DNA from: Krasilnikovozyma curviuscula
Taxonomy: Eukaryota; Basidiomycota; Tremellomycetes; Cystofilobasidiales; Mrakiaceae
DNA: 64,000 nt
Assembly: GCA_014825775.1 (NCBI GenBank)
Contig: MVAQ01000005.1
Span: 62,001-126,000, forward strand
Reading direction: 5' to 3'
In this document: positions 17,201 to 34,590 of the stretch, one piece after another
How positions within the stretch are numbered: the first letter of the stretch is position 1
Layout of the letters: the number at the start of each line of letters is the position of its first letter
Program-made: the position numbers and the translations under genes
The notes under the pieces: model-generated
Databases searched by the model: none
Told to the model about the DNA's origin: nothing
Seen by the model: the letters and a program-made list of their open reading frames with translations, nothing else

Positions 17201-17409
17201 GGTGGAATACGACACTCCTTACAACTTGCTGAAGATGGAAGGAGGTGTTTTCAAGGGAATGTGGTATGCCTTCTACTTTCGATGCCCTAAGTTGAAGTCA
17301 GAAACTGACCCCCCTTTTACTATGCAGTGAAAAGTCTGGAAAGTTCTATGAGCTGCTTGCTGCAGCTGAGCAGAAACATGAGAAAGATATGGCTAGCATG
17401 TCATCTTGA
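11278..17409 (+). CDS. ABC transporter, ABCC/MRP subfamily
   Basis: Full-length multidrug-resistance-type ABC exporter: an N-terminal hydrophobic region, then TMD1-NBD1-TMD2-NBD2. NBD1 has Walker [17 protein letters not shown] (about 13825), ABC signature [17 protein letters not shown] and Walker [12 protein letters not shown], with Asp at the catalytic position as is common in ABCC NBD1. NBD2 has GRTGSGKS, the Q-loop [19 protein letters not shown], a variant signature [17 protein letters not shown], Walker [13 protein letters not shown] and switch TVAHRLSSI. Between the halves is an acidic linker (about 14570-14770). Roughly 18 short introns are inferred; the stop is TGA at 17407-17409. ABCC proteins move conjugates or drugs across the plasma or vacuolar membrane; the substrate cannot be told from sequence. 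It converges on the complex I gene 270 bp away. Confidence 0.94.
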
Positions 17410-17678
17410 CTAAGGGTTTAGAGGAGAACCAGCTAATGTTGACCGAACGGCTATTCGCGTGTGCACGATTGATCATGTAACAGATACGATGACATTTGAT
17501 TTCTACTCGTTTCGTTGAACAGATTGACAGATCAACCCGGAGCACTTAAAGCAACACTGGCAATATGTTGCTATTTTTTACATCGGGCCTCTTTAGAATT
17601 TTCCAAAAGAGGATGACTAAGATTGTTATACTAACTCTATCGTATGTACAGCTGAAGAGAAGCATGGACCTCTTTCCT

Positions 17679-18974
<1,296 letters not shown>

Positions 18975-20565
18975 CGTCCTACGGTTTTGGTCGAGAAGCA
19001 GAAAGCCATGTGGGGAAAAATGCCATCGAACGAATCAGCAGCCTCCCGATTTTTTATTTGTTTATTATTTTCAGTTTTCATTGGCAACCAGAACGACACG
19101 AAGACTCATCGAAATGATTGATTAGCTTTCTTAAGGTTACCCAACTAGCTCATCTAGCTCAGGTTTCTCATTGGCTAAACAACCTGGTCAAGGTATCGAA
19201 GCAATTTATTATGTGTATTCCATTCTCATTTGACGCAACTTGAGGAAGTTCCACTAGTTAAGCCAAATGTTCTTTACTGTTACTGGAGTTCAGTTACCCT
19301 AGTTTCAAAAGGCCCACCTTGAGACACACTTTAGCTTTGTTTATCGACTGATCGAGATACTGCGTTTGCTATTGGGTAACAGCATACTTGTTCTACTCAA
19401 TCTCAGGCAGAAAGACAAGTTTGATTTGGGATACAGCAGAGAGTATCAGTATCAATACTCTCTCCACTTTTGAGGTTCAGACTCGATTCTGCCATTGAAC
19501 AGGGAAACACACGCCGCAGGGTTCTTCCACTCCTTCATCACAAGTATCACAAGTAAATCTGCAAGAGGAATCACCATCTTTGAGAGGAGATTTGCAGCCA
19601 ATGGCGAGATGATTGAGAAGAAGGTGATCTAAACGATCGCCTTTGACACCTGATTATTCGACGAAGGAAAGCAAAAGCAGGAATGGTTTGCAAACGTGTT
19701 GAAGGTATCACTGCGGTGAATGGTACTCAACATACCATCGTTAGATTCCCTGGAGAAGTGGCCGGCTCATAGCTTCAAAGCCATAGCTACGTGCTGTGGT
19801 CACAACACCAGCTTCAACCGCTTCACAATAGAAGTGGGCAGCCCTTCCCGAATCGTTCGGTATCTGTTTGCGGTAGAAACAGTCTACGGACGAGGCTTAC
19901 CTCGATGTCGGTTGGAAGAGATCCAAGGTTCGTTGATTGTTTTGATTAACATAGTGCTTCTGCGCTCGTTCATCGCGCTCTGTCTGCGACCACAGACCCA
20001 TTGCGCGTCACAATCAGGAAATGATACCGGTTACGGTTCGAATCCTGCGCTCTGGTATGAGTGAACCTGAATTACTGCTTGGAGAAGTATGTGTCAATAA
20101 AAGCCACATCGGGGTCTTGCTAAGCGACAGTCCTTCGTTCACCCTTCTAAAACTGTCAGGGCCCCAGTGAGATAGGAGTATGATGAGAACTCCATTTCAT
20201 GTTACTTACCAGACACTACGATCTCATTTGCTCATGGCCTGCTTTGACTTCCGACTTGATTTCGCAGCTAGTCTAGGCAAGTTGGTCGAATTTCAATAAC
20301 GAGCCTGCTCCTTGTCTACGAGGGCAATTATTATTATGGGCCCAATCCTGTAATGTGACTGACAAAGAGAGAAAGAGATAAAGAGATAAAGAGAGAACTT
20401 TTCTAATTTGTAATTCGTGTACAATTGACCCTTTTCTACGTGACATTTTCGAACGCGCGAGGACACCTCTTGCTGCATACTGACACCGACTCCCTTTCTC
20501 TCTCCTAAGTCAACCCTGGAGGAGAACCTTACGGAAGAGTAGCAGCCTTCAAAGGGCTTTGTTAG
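18975..20565. other. Intergenic region, no gene supported
   Basis: About 1.6 kb between divergently transcribed genes. I see no coding potential with family resemblance. It contains a 9-bp inverted repeat (19438-19446 and 19455-19463), a purine-rich AAAGAGAT-type repeat near 20362-20398 and an isolated tRNA T-arm-like string near 20035. No transposon ends or target-site duplications are evident. Confidence 0.5.
19438..19463. repeat. 9-bp inverted repeat
   Basis: AGAGAGTAT (19438-19446) pairs perfectly with ATACTCTCT (19455-19463) across an 8-nt loop. It lies in gene-free sequence, so it may be a chance hairpin. Confidence 0.4.
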
Positions 20566-25836
<5,271 letters not shown>

Positions 25837-26200
25837 ATTTAGGTTGCCATGAAGACATTTTCTTTTTCCAAAACGGTAGCAATGAGCAAGGAGCAAGTAG
25901 TGAAGGAATGTACTCCACTGCGCCAAGGCTAAAAACACGAATATTGTTCGGGAGCCCGAACTGAGGAATTTTGGAGACGTGAAAAATCAAAGGTTTAGAA
26001 TAAAGCTATGGGGAGGAATATGAGTTGTCTCAGCTGTACATAGGACCTAAATGAGATCTATGAGTTTACGGCCAGGCTGAACTGTCTGTGGTGTCAATCT
26101 GTCAGAGATGTCAATCTTGCCATGACGACCACAAACCTAATTTACCGTGAGCACATTTCCTCCTCAGTTGCCGTTTTTCCAGCAACCAAGAGAAACCAGA
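25837..26200. other. Intergenic region
   Basis: Roughly 360 bp between Yta7 and the first SGNH-like gene, presumably holding the terminator of one and promoter of the other. No specific element recognised. Confidence 0.5.
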
Positions 26201-28805
26201 ATGCTCGAATGTTTCAAGAAAGTCTTTACCCTGAAGACGAAAGGGGCCTTGGTTTTCCCGATCTTGACGTGCGTTGTGCTGTTGTATACCCTCCTGTCCT
26301 TGTACAACTTTGTGAGCATGTCATTCACTTGTTGGGGGCCATCGTTTCTGTTCCCCGACCCACGCTCAAGAGAGTTTTTTACTTCGTAGGATTCTAACTT
26401 CAACATCAAAACTTCGTTCCCATCCCTCATCTCAGGTGGGCAACCGGGTCTGTCAGGTAACAGAACCGCCAAACCTTACTGGTCAACTTGTGGACCCCAC
26501 GCGCTACATCCAACTGCTCTCTCTGCCCTCACCGCCAAAACTGAACACCAGAGGGCTAGGGATGAAGGAATGGTGGAACTGGAGAACAGATTCGGGTGAG
26601 TTTCCTTGCTTAGTTCCGATATGTCGAAAGGCTACGACACCTAACACACTCGCATCGATCATTGGGTGGTTGCAGACATGCATTTTTCGAAGTGAGTTAT
26701 CTTTAAGGGACTTATTCAAAGTTCTGAATCCTGATACGACTCTATTCTGTGGGGTTTCAAACAACGCGCAGAAATCAGTATCCTATTCTGGAACCAACCA
26801 TCGTCTGCGTCGAGTACTGCGAAAAGCGTTAGCGGGAGAATCGATCAAAATTGGCGTGATTGGAGGATCAAGTGAGTGATTTTGAGCTCCTTTCAGTTTG
26901 AACACGGTATGACCTATTCTCTCCGTAGTCACGGCTGGCCATGGTCTGCCTTGGGACGCTATCGCTAACAGCACTTATCACGCCTACCTGTGGACTTGGT
27001 GGCAGCAGACATTCCCAAATGCGACGCATGAGTTTACCAAAGCGTATGCATTGCCTAATTCATTGCAACTAGCTGACACTTGAAGACTAAGCTTTTCGAT
27101 TTCCCAGGGGATTACCTGGTCTTTCAGCGACGTGAGTGTGTTATCGCCCTGGAAATACCCCTTCTTCTTGATTTGATGGAATAGCGTAAACAGTTACTTT
27201 GGGACTTGTTGGAAGGAACATCTTCCTGAAGAGTTGGACTTGGTTGTCGTGGAGCTTGCGGTAAACGATGAGCGAGATGATCTCTCATACCGCGCGTACG
27301 ACCGTCTGCTCCGCTCCATCCTGCTGCAACCTTCGGCGCCAGCTGTTCTATCTCTCGAGATGTTTCAGACTCGTGAGTCTGTGGTAATGCTTAGTGGTGG
27401 TGCGTTCCCAGTGTTTCTCCAGAGCGCGGAATGTTACTGATTCTAAGCCTCCTCCCTGGTCGACAGGAAATAATGAGGTTTGTTTCCAAGCCCAGATCCC
27501 TGATTCTTCATCTTCGTCCTCTGACCCTCTGATTGGTTTCCTTATCCCTCCCACGGTATTAAAATCCAGCTGGACAGTTGTCGCTTCATGGACGTCCCTA
27601 GCCTTTCCACCCGCAACCCTATCCTTCCAGAGCTTCTTCTTCGTCCTGCTCGTGTATCTGAGTTCTACGGACGTGCTCAGAAAATGGACGATGGAAGACA
27701 TTTTGGGATCAGGGGTCATTATGCTGCTGGTGTAATCCTCATGCATCACATCTGGAAACAAATACTTCACGTGGAGGCCCACAACTCTCCACAGGATGTG
27801 CTCGTCGAGCGATTGGCAACCTCAAGAGTGGGCACCGTTGAAAAATGGGAGGCAAGTGCTGGTAATGATAGCAGTGAAGATATTTTCAGTTACCGGCGTG
27901 AGATGAATTGGGGATCGCGGGTTGGGGATGTTGAGGCGGTACCGAGGGTCAGCGTAGTTGATTACCCCGCTGCGAAGACTTCTCACTAACTTTCTTACAT
28001 ACTACACGCTTCCAGATTGGACTACTCGACAGCTATGATCCGCAGAGATTCATTGGTGTGCCTACGCCGCGTTGCAAATCGCTCACTGGTACTCGCGAGA
28101 AGCTCACGATGCTTTCTATGACTCCTGGCGATAGAGTCGACGACGGTGGTATGGTGTTTGCGGGCGAGGGGACAGGTTGGTTCGAGTGGCAGTCATCGTG
28201 AGTCCTCCATTGCGTGCTGGCATTAACCCCCAAGCTCTTGTTCATTGATGTACTACGACTCAATTTTCTTGCTAATTGTAGTCCTGAGAAAAAGTATATC
28301 ATCTCAAGAGATGTCAACGCCGAGATAACTTTCGAAGTCGTCCTAGGCGGTGTACGTGTTTTGTTCGCCAAATTGCTCGAATGTTTCACAAAACTGATCC
28401 CTTGTTCCTTCTTCACGGATTGGTAGGGAGAAGCTCAGTTCACTTTTCTGAAAAGTACTACCTTTGGTCTAGGCACGGCTAAGTGTTGGATTGACGACGA
28501 GGTTGAAACGTCAACAATATTAGACGGATACTGGGGTGGAGGCTTCATCATAGGAGCGTAAGTCTTTCCTAGTCTTTCCGTTTCCCTGTTTGCTTCTCTA
28601 AGTCATACCTATACTCTCCTATCAGTAAGCAGGACTTACTGATGCCGGTGGGACTAACGCCGGGTGACCACTTGGTGCATTGTGTCAACCTAGGCACTGG
28701 CGAATTCCGGATCATATCTCTCATTACGTGAGTTGCACTTTTCCTCCACGCTTCTCTTCCCTCTCTGTTTCTGGTGGTCTCAATTGTTTTCTATGCAGCT
28801 TCTGA
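26201..28805 (+). CDS. Membrane-anchored SGNH-hydrolase-like protein (copy 1, catalytic residues present)
   Basis: Type II membrane protein: ATG at 26201, basic MLECFKKVFTLKTKG, then the anchor ALVFPILTCVVLLYTLLSLY. The next exon begins after CTTCGTAG (GATTCTAACTTC). The core reads SYSGTNHRLRRVLRKALAGE, IKIGVIGGSITAGHGLP (block I, nucleophile Ser), VVVELAVNDERDD (block III with the Asn) and DDGRHFGIRGHYAAG (candidate Asp/His of block V). A C-terminal beta-rich region ends GLTPGDHLVHCVNL...FRIISLITF, with a final tiny exon and TGA 28803-28805. About nine introns. Such enzymes are lumenal or secreted esterases, typically acting on acylated carbohydrates; the substrate is unknown. The next gene is its paralog in the same orientation 598 bp downstream. 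Confidence 0.72.
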
Positions 28806-29403
28806 CATGCTCTAGCAATTGACCACTGCTGGATAACTCTTACGAGCCAAAGCACCCTCGCCGATCAAATGCAGATCTTCCGAAATTCTCCCTCCTAATT
28901 AATTATCTCGACCATGCTCACTTCCTCAGACCTGCGCTCCACATTCGGTTCATTCCATTTCTTGTATGCTTCCATCATCGACTTTGAATTTCGCAACGGC
29001 TTTAGAATCTCTGCTGTTTCCAGGATTGAAAAGATCCAGTTGAATCCGACTTTGTATGTAGACGGTGGACTTGTACGCGTTCGCTTTGAAAATCTAGCAA
29101 TGGAATACACACAGATATGGCAGTTCAGAATCACCCCGGATCTCCCAGTTCTATTGCGTCCAATGAATCGTCATTAGAAACTGCCTCTATTATCTTAGAC
29201 AAAAATATTCACGTGGTCTGAACCTAATTTGCTGGGATCCGATTTGCTTTGGCTTTTTTGCCACCAGACACTGGACGTGTCATAAAGCCAGTGCTACTGC
29301 TCCCCTCAGTCTCTTTGCCATTTTGAGCGCAGGCCAGCACCGTTTCTATTGTCAATTTATCTTTTCACTGTCTCACTACCGTGAAGAGGCTGCAACTACC
29401 ACC
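28806..29403. other. Intergenic region between SGNH paralogs
   Basis: About 600 bp. It contains an ATG-started 87-codon open frame (28914-29177, plus) with no recognisable relative. I see no copy of the SGNH motifs and no repeats flanking the duplication. Confidence 0.45.
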
Positions 29404-31936
29404 ATGCTTGGGCTCAGTGGTTCGACCAACAGATCAGTCTTTCTCCTCGCCTTCTTCGGAATCCTACTAGCCCTCGCAGCATATTTCAGCAACGTTAGTC
29501 CTGCCGAAACCATATGACTTCCTTCATCTGGAGGCGGGCACACAGACTGACCGCGTCTTCTTGTGCTTGACAATCACTTGGCGATAGAACGTCGACGTCT
29601 CCACAACCGGTGGTTCTACCCCAACCTGGCTGGCTTCGGGATGGCAAGGGGTTGTAGCCTCCCTCAAAGGTGATGGAAGTAGCTGTGAGATTTCGTTGAC
29701 TGAACAGAGAGATCAGGAGATGATGGCTTTGGGGGAGCAATTTGGGTGAGGTTGTCTCCTGCAGTCGCACGCAGTTGCCCCGTAACTAACGTCTGCCAAT
29801 ATTCCCTTTGCTTTTCCTGTCGCTGGTCGTAGCGAGGAGTTCTTTGCTGTAAGCTATTGTCATCCAGTTCCTTTTTGGGTCAAAGGTTCGCGGTTGAGTG
29901 ACCTGGTCCGTTTGTACGCCAGAAATCGAAATCATACTCTGGTACCAACCATCGCTTACGTCGAGTTATTCGACGTGCATTGAATGGAGAAAGCATCAAA
30001 ATTGCTGCTATCGGTGGTTCTGGTGCGTACCTGGCTATCTGTTTCTCTTTTCGGCAATCTCTTCCACAACTAATTCTGCCATCTTAGTCACCGCTGGTTA
30101 TGGGCTACCTCAGACACTGGTAAACACAGACACATTCCATGCTCTGTTTTGGAATTGGTGGACAAGAGTGTTTCCTGGTGCAAGTCATACCTACTCTCCT
30201 ATGTAAGTTGACTCCTTTGTGCGATTCGCGGCGCGCCTTTGACTTGCGTACGATTGATTCTGTTTTCTCTCGTGTTCTCTGGTCAAAGTGCCATGCCCAG
30301 GGCACATTCGGAGTAAGTATTCTTTTTATTCATGTGCTCGTCCATTTGAGATGTGCGAAAACCTTAATGCGAATTTGGGCGGTTTTGTCACAAACAGTTA
30401 CTTTAGCCTGTGCTGGCAGGATTTTCTGCCGTCAGAGGTCGATTTGATCATTCTCGAAGCTGCTGATGATGAGAGAAACGATCAAATGTGGCGCTCATTC
30501 GACGACTTCCTTCGCGCATTACTCCTACATCCCTCTGGTCCAGCTGTAATCGTGCTAGGCTTCTTTTGCGCTTCTACAGAGAGACCAATGGCAGGCTCAG
30601 GTAAGCAGATGATCCATATCACTTTCTTATTGACTCTTATAAACCAATACTGACGCACTCTTGAATTCTGAGCTCAGGCATCAATCACGTAAGTCTGCTG
30701 TTCCATACAGTGCGCTTCGTTTTATTCACTACATCATCGCTGTGTTCAGCTTGCCTCTTGCCGGTTCATGGATGTTCCACACCTCTCCCTCCGAAACCCA
30801 CTTCTTTCGGAGTTGCTGCTCCGTCCATCGCGGATGAGCGAGTTCTTTGAGACTGAAGTGGGCCAACCTAGCGTTCAATGGCCAACTTTAAAGAGTCATT
30901 TCGCGACAGTTGCTATTCTTCGACATCATGTATGGGAGCAGATCCTATTTGTTGAAGCACACAACACAACAGAAGATCAGGTTTTGGAAAAGCTCGCTGT
31001 GCCGCATCTAGGCTTTGTAGAAGAAGGGATACGCGGCGTCTTGAACTCTACTCACTCAGATGAAGAGTATATCATATGGAGCCAAGATCTCGATTGTTAC
31101 CTGACTGAAGACGATTGGGGATCGAAGAATGAAGACTTGGAATCTGTCCCAAGGGTAAAGATTCAGTTTTTTACCCTAAGAGCGAGCTACTCAGATTGAC
31201 ATTACCGTTCATCTTGGTGTTGGGAAGTTGTCGCTTTTCGACCAATTCAACCAAACAGCTTTCAAGACTCCCATAGCTTATACCTGCTCGTCATTTCTCA
31301 GCACCCATACAAAGCCCATAGTAGGAACTATAACCCCTGGGTACCGGACTGCCCCGGATGGCTCGAGGCACGAAGGGGAAGGATCCGGGTGGCATGAACA
31401 TCAGTCTTCGTGTGTACAGATTTATTTCTTTTTCCTTTTGACAGATACTCAACCCTTTCCGGCCTTTGCTGCTCCTGATCTCGCGATAGGAATAACACCG
31501 GGTATCTCTGGTCTCAATGCCATGGTGCCAGAATTTCCTTTGATATCTCTCTGAAAACAGTACGTCTCACTATTGTCCATGTAGAAATGTTCCAGATTCA
31601 AATTAGCCTTCAATTTTCTTTGTCTCTTTTCCAACAAATAGGACGAGTTGAAGGTACTCTTCATTAAAAATTCAAAATTCGGCAACGTACTCTGCTGGTT
31701 GGATGATAACTCAGAGGATTGGACTAGGATCGAGGGATGGGTGTCTACTACGGTTCATGAAAATGTCGTTGTGTGAGTTTTGCACCGCTACGTTTCAAAA
31801 GGTATTTGTTTGACGTTTACCTCCCCTTGTTAGTGCTGCTGATATCAAGACGTTAGGTGTCGGTCCGGGGGACCATATCCTCACTTGTGAGAAAGAGGGA
31901 GAACCAGAATTTAGATTTGTAGGAACTGTTGTTTGA
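29404..31936 (+). CDS. Membrane-anchored SGNH-like protein (copy 2, likely catalytically inactive)
   Basis: Paralog of the preceding gene with the same layout: anchor RSVFLLAFFGILLALAAYF, linker ending LTEQRDQEMMALGEQFG, and core SYSGTNHRLRRVIRRALNGE. Block I, IAAIGGSVTAGYGLP, keeps the Ser. Block III reads LIILEAADDERND, so the Asn of copy 1 (ELAVNDERD) is Asp here. In the block V region copy 1 has DDGRHFGIRGH whereas this copy has PSVQWPTLKSH, losing the Asp and the first His. The following helix (ILRHHVWEQILFVEAHN) is conserved. The C-terminal beta region ends KTLGVGPGDHILTCEKEG and FRFVGTVV, with TGA 31934-31936. It is read as a pseudoenzyme or ligand-binding protein; the frame is intact, so it is not an obvious pseudogene. 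About ten introns, some junctions uncertain. Confidence 0.66.
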
Positions 31937-32037
31937 AAGACACGTTGTGCATTGGCGTTCACTACCTCTGGACCTTGCGAAATGACTAATGACTGCTTGT
32001 ACATTCCTTACATATATAGTGCTTTGAATGTTAGAGT

Positions 32038-33671
32038 TTAACTGAGGCTAGCTCCAACGAAAGAAGCAACTTTACAGTATCCATGCTGAGTTCTAATCTT
32101 GTGGACAGATCCACCGTTCTCTTTGTCAATCCAAGCGGCCTCCAGAGTATCGAGAGTGGTGAATCCAGGCTGAATAGTTTCAAAAACCTTCTTCTTGGGG
32201 TTGAGAACCTCAAGTGGGGTCGCATCTGGACGAGACATACAGTTAGCCTTTGCTCTGCTAGAGTTGCGATGAGAAAGTAAGCTTACTTTCGTACTTCTCG
32301 CCCTCAAAGTAGATACGCTCCCCTGGCTTCGATTCTGGTGGTGGTACCACAAACTCTATTCCACCACCTTCAGCCTCTTTTCCAGCAGCAGATGAAGCCT
32401 GGCAAATTGTCGTTACGTCAGACTCAAGTAATGGACGAATTCAAAAACGTAGAACTTACGCAAAGAACCATGGCAAAAGATTTGATACCTCTCATAGCGA
32501 CAGGCTTCATGTTAGCTACGACAGTGATTCTGGCGCCCTTCATTTGCTCGAGGGTCATGTACTTGACGAGACCAGATACCACTGTTCGTGGCCTATCGCA
32601 GAGATTTTTAAACCAGTTAATAATGTTTGAGAAAAACTATGATACCAAACTAGACGTACTCAGCTTCACCAACGTCAACCTGCTCGACGTACAGAGAATC
32701 GGCGTCAGGGTGTTTTTCAACAGAAAGGATGTGTCCGACCTTGTAGGGGATAAATTGCAGACAGTGAATTTTCAGCAGCTTCTCTGAGACGCAAAAAGAA
32801 CTACTTACGACCAACTGGATATCACTTGGAGCTGGACCAGCGGCTGGAGCCGGAGGGGCTTTACCCTTCTTGACTGGAGCAGCACCTTCAACGCCTTCGG
32901 CCTTGGGTGCCTTCTCCTTCTTGGCCTTTTTCTCGCCCTTTGGTACCTGTCCCTGAGCAGCAGCGGTGGTAACTGACTCGGTAGCAGCGGCAGGAGCGTT
33001 AGGTGTAGCTTCGACAATTTCTTTGGCTGCAGCAACGGGAGTCTCAGCAGCTACGGGAGCAGGTTTTGGCTTCTTTTCCTTTGGTGCTTCAACCACTCGC
33101 TCGATCTTTGGGAAGTTGTCGAGGTCGAATTGGACGAATGGGAACAGATTTGAGAGGGATGGGCTGGAATCGATAGTGTCTCTGATCGTAGGTAACGATT
33201 GGAGGTGGTTGAAGTATCTTGTTACCGACGGAATAGCGTAGTACTCCACTGAGGAGAGTTTGGACTAAGAAGGAAGCAACAGGAGTCATCAGAATTTTGG
33301 AAGCTGTTATGAATGACTGGAAAAAAAAATTGTGAAGCGCCTTCGTTCTTGCAACAACTCACAATTAAAGGATGCAGAGCAGAGTAAGCTGAGATATCAG
33401 CAATCGACAACTTGTTGTCGAACAAGAATGTTTGAGGAGTGAGTTTCTCGTCCAGAGCCTTTTGTCGACCGACCAGAGTTTCAGTAGCAGAACAGGTGGG
33501 AGCAGCATTCAGGGTTTAGCTGAACTCTTGTAATTCAATACAACCAATGTTACTCACCTTCAAATCAGCTAACCCATTGCTCTTGACATCTTCAGCGAAA
33601 GATTTGGACTGAGCTGAAGAAGACGCTTCCTCCTGCTGGAATGCTTTAAGGGCTTCAGAGACTTGGGACAT
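32038..33671 (-). CDS. ARC1: Arc1/AIMP1-like tRNA-binding aminoacylation cofactor
   Basis: Cytosolic cofactor that binds tRNA and docks aminoacyl-tRNA synthetases. The N-terminus (from ATG 33671, [15 protein letters not shown]) is a GST-C-like helical region including [21 protein letters not shown] Lys/Ala/Pro-rich linker follows ([16 protein letters not shown]). The C-terminal EMAPII-like OB-fold is [39 protein letters not shown] and [18 protein letters not shown], then the domain specific to AIMP1/Arc1 ([34 protein letters not shown]) ending at TAA 32040-32038. About six introns. An in-frame upstream ATG at 33752 would add 27 residues resembling a mitochondrial presequence. The gene converges on the SGNH copy 2 gene 100 bp away. 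Confidence 0.93.
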
Positions 33672-33807
33672 GAAGGATCTTTGGCTGGGGTTATGGAAGG
33701 TGGATGGTAATGATCTACTGATGTGTTTGAACTGAGAGACTATCGTCTTCATCCACCAATAATGCTGTTGAACAGACACTAACGTCGACAACTCGCCGTC
33801 TCAAGAA

Positions 33808-34469
33808 TATCCCCAGCCGCGACGTCCTGTAATTACCCTCAATCACATTTTGCTCCTTCAACTGTTTTTGTCTCGTCGACGACAGCTTGGAGGATACTTT
33901 CTCAGCTTACCAAAGTTCTTTGCTCATTTGGATGCGACCAAGGAAGAAGATAGACCCCACCAGGCTCTGTTATACGCCAGTGTGAGTAATGTGTTTTCTT
34001 TGATACTTCCCACTGTATCTGAGTGTACTGGATGGGTTCTGCGCCGCCACCTGTAGTCAGAAAGCTTGAAAAACATTTCTTGAGATTGCACAAAAGAAGA
34101 TTACGTTGCGTGTGGAAGAATCCGATCGATTGCTACAGATCACCGAAGCAAGATTGATGCTAGGGATCCACCTTGTTTCTAGAGGCTCGTATCCTCTGAC
34201 ATTTCCTCAGGTACGGTCGTGTTGTGTTAAGACGTTGTAGTTGCAGCCTATTAACTCAGCGTTTATTCTCTTCCAGTCAGCAATCACAACGCGACTGCTC
34301 ACGTATGAGGTTCCTCCCAACATCGCCTTTTCTACTCGAGTATGTTTATCTTGTTGTTTTCTTCTTATAGCTCCTGTGGTCCAGATCGGATTCTTCCAAC
34401 ACCGTCGCGGAGACGCCGCTGTCACCGCCTGAAGCCGCCGCGTACCTAAAGCACCGTATTTGTTCCTAG
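33808..34469 (+). pseudogene. Truncated, frameshifted fungal transcription factor relic
   Basis: Three segments resemble the middle homology region of fungal Zn2Cys6 transcription factors: LLLQLFLSRRRQLGGYFLSL with FFAHLDATKEEDRPHQALLY (about 33845-33983), LRVEESDRLLQITEARLMLG with HLVSRGSYPLTF (about 34112-34211), and SAITTRLLTYEVPPNIAFST (34278-34339). They are split by intron-like sequences (33984-34058, 34212-34277, 34341-34372). The second segment is out of frame: an AAAAA run at about 34072 shifts the frame and exposes TGA, whereas one base fewer would keep it open. There is no Zn-cluster, no long C-terminal domain, and the frame stops at TAG 34467. It sits between the Arc1-like and IDH2 genes. 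Read as a decayed fragment. Confidence 0.7.
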
Positions 34470-34590
34470 AAACACTTTTATAGTGTTGTACACTTGCTGA
34501 CAAGCCTGTAGCATGTCTGTCAAGGTGCAGAGAAGTAAGAAGGAAAGGAAGCATCGTTTCAACAAGCTATATATCATCTAATTTTGAGCT

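Noticed and set aside
19975..20065. tRNA-like T-arm string GGTTCGAATCC near 20035
   Set aside because: T-stem does not pair (TACGG against CCTGC) and no matching 5' acceptor strand or D-arm is found upstream.
28914..29177. 87-codon plus-strand frame between the two SGNH paralogs
   Set aside because: No similarity to either paralog or to a known family; overlapped by a similar frame on the other strand.
34207..34554. 115-codon minus-strand frame between the Arc1-like gene and IDH2
   Set aside because: Antisense shadow of the transcription factor relic.
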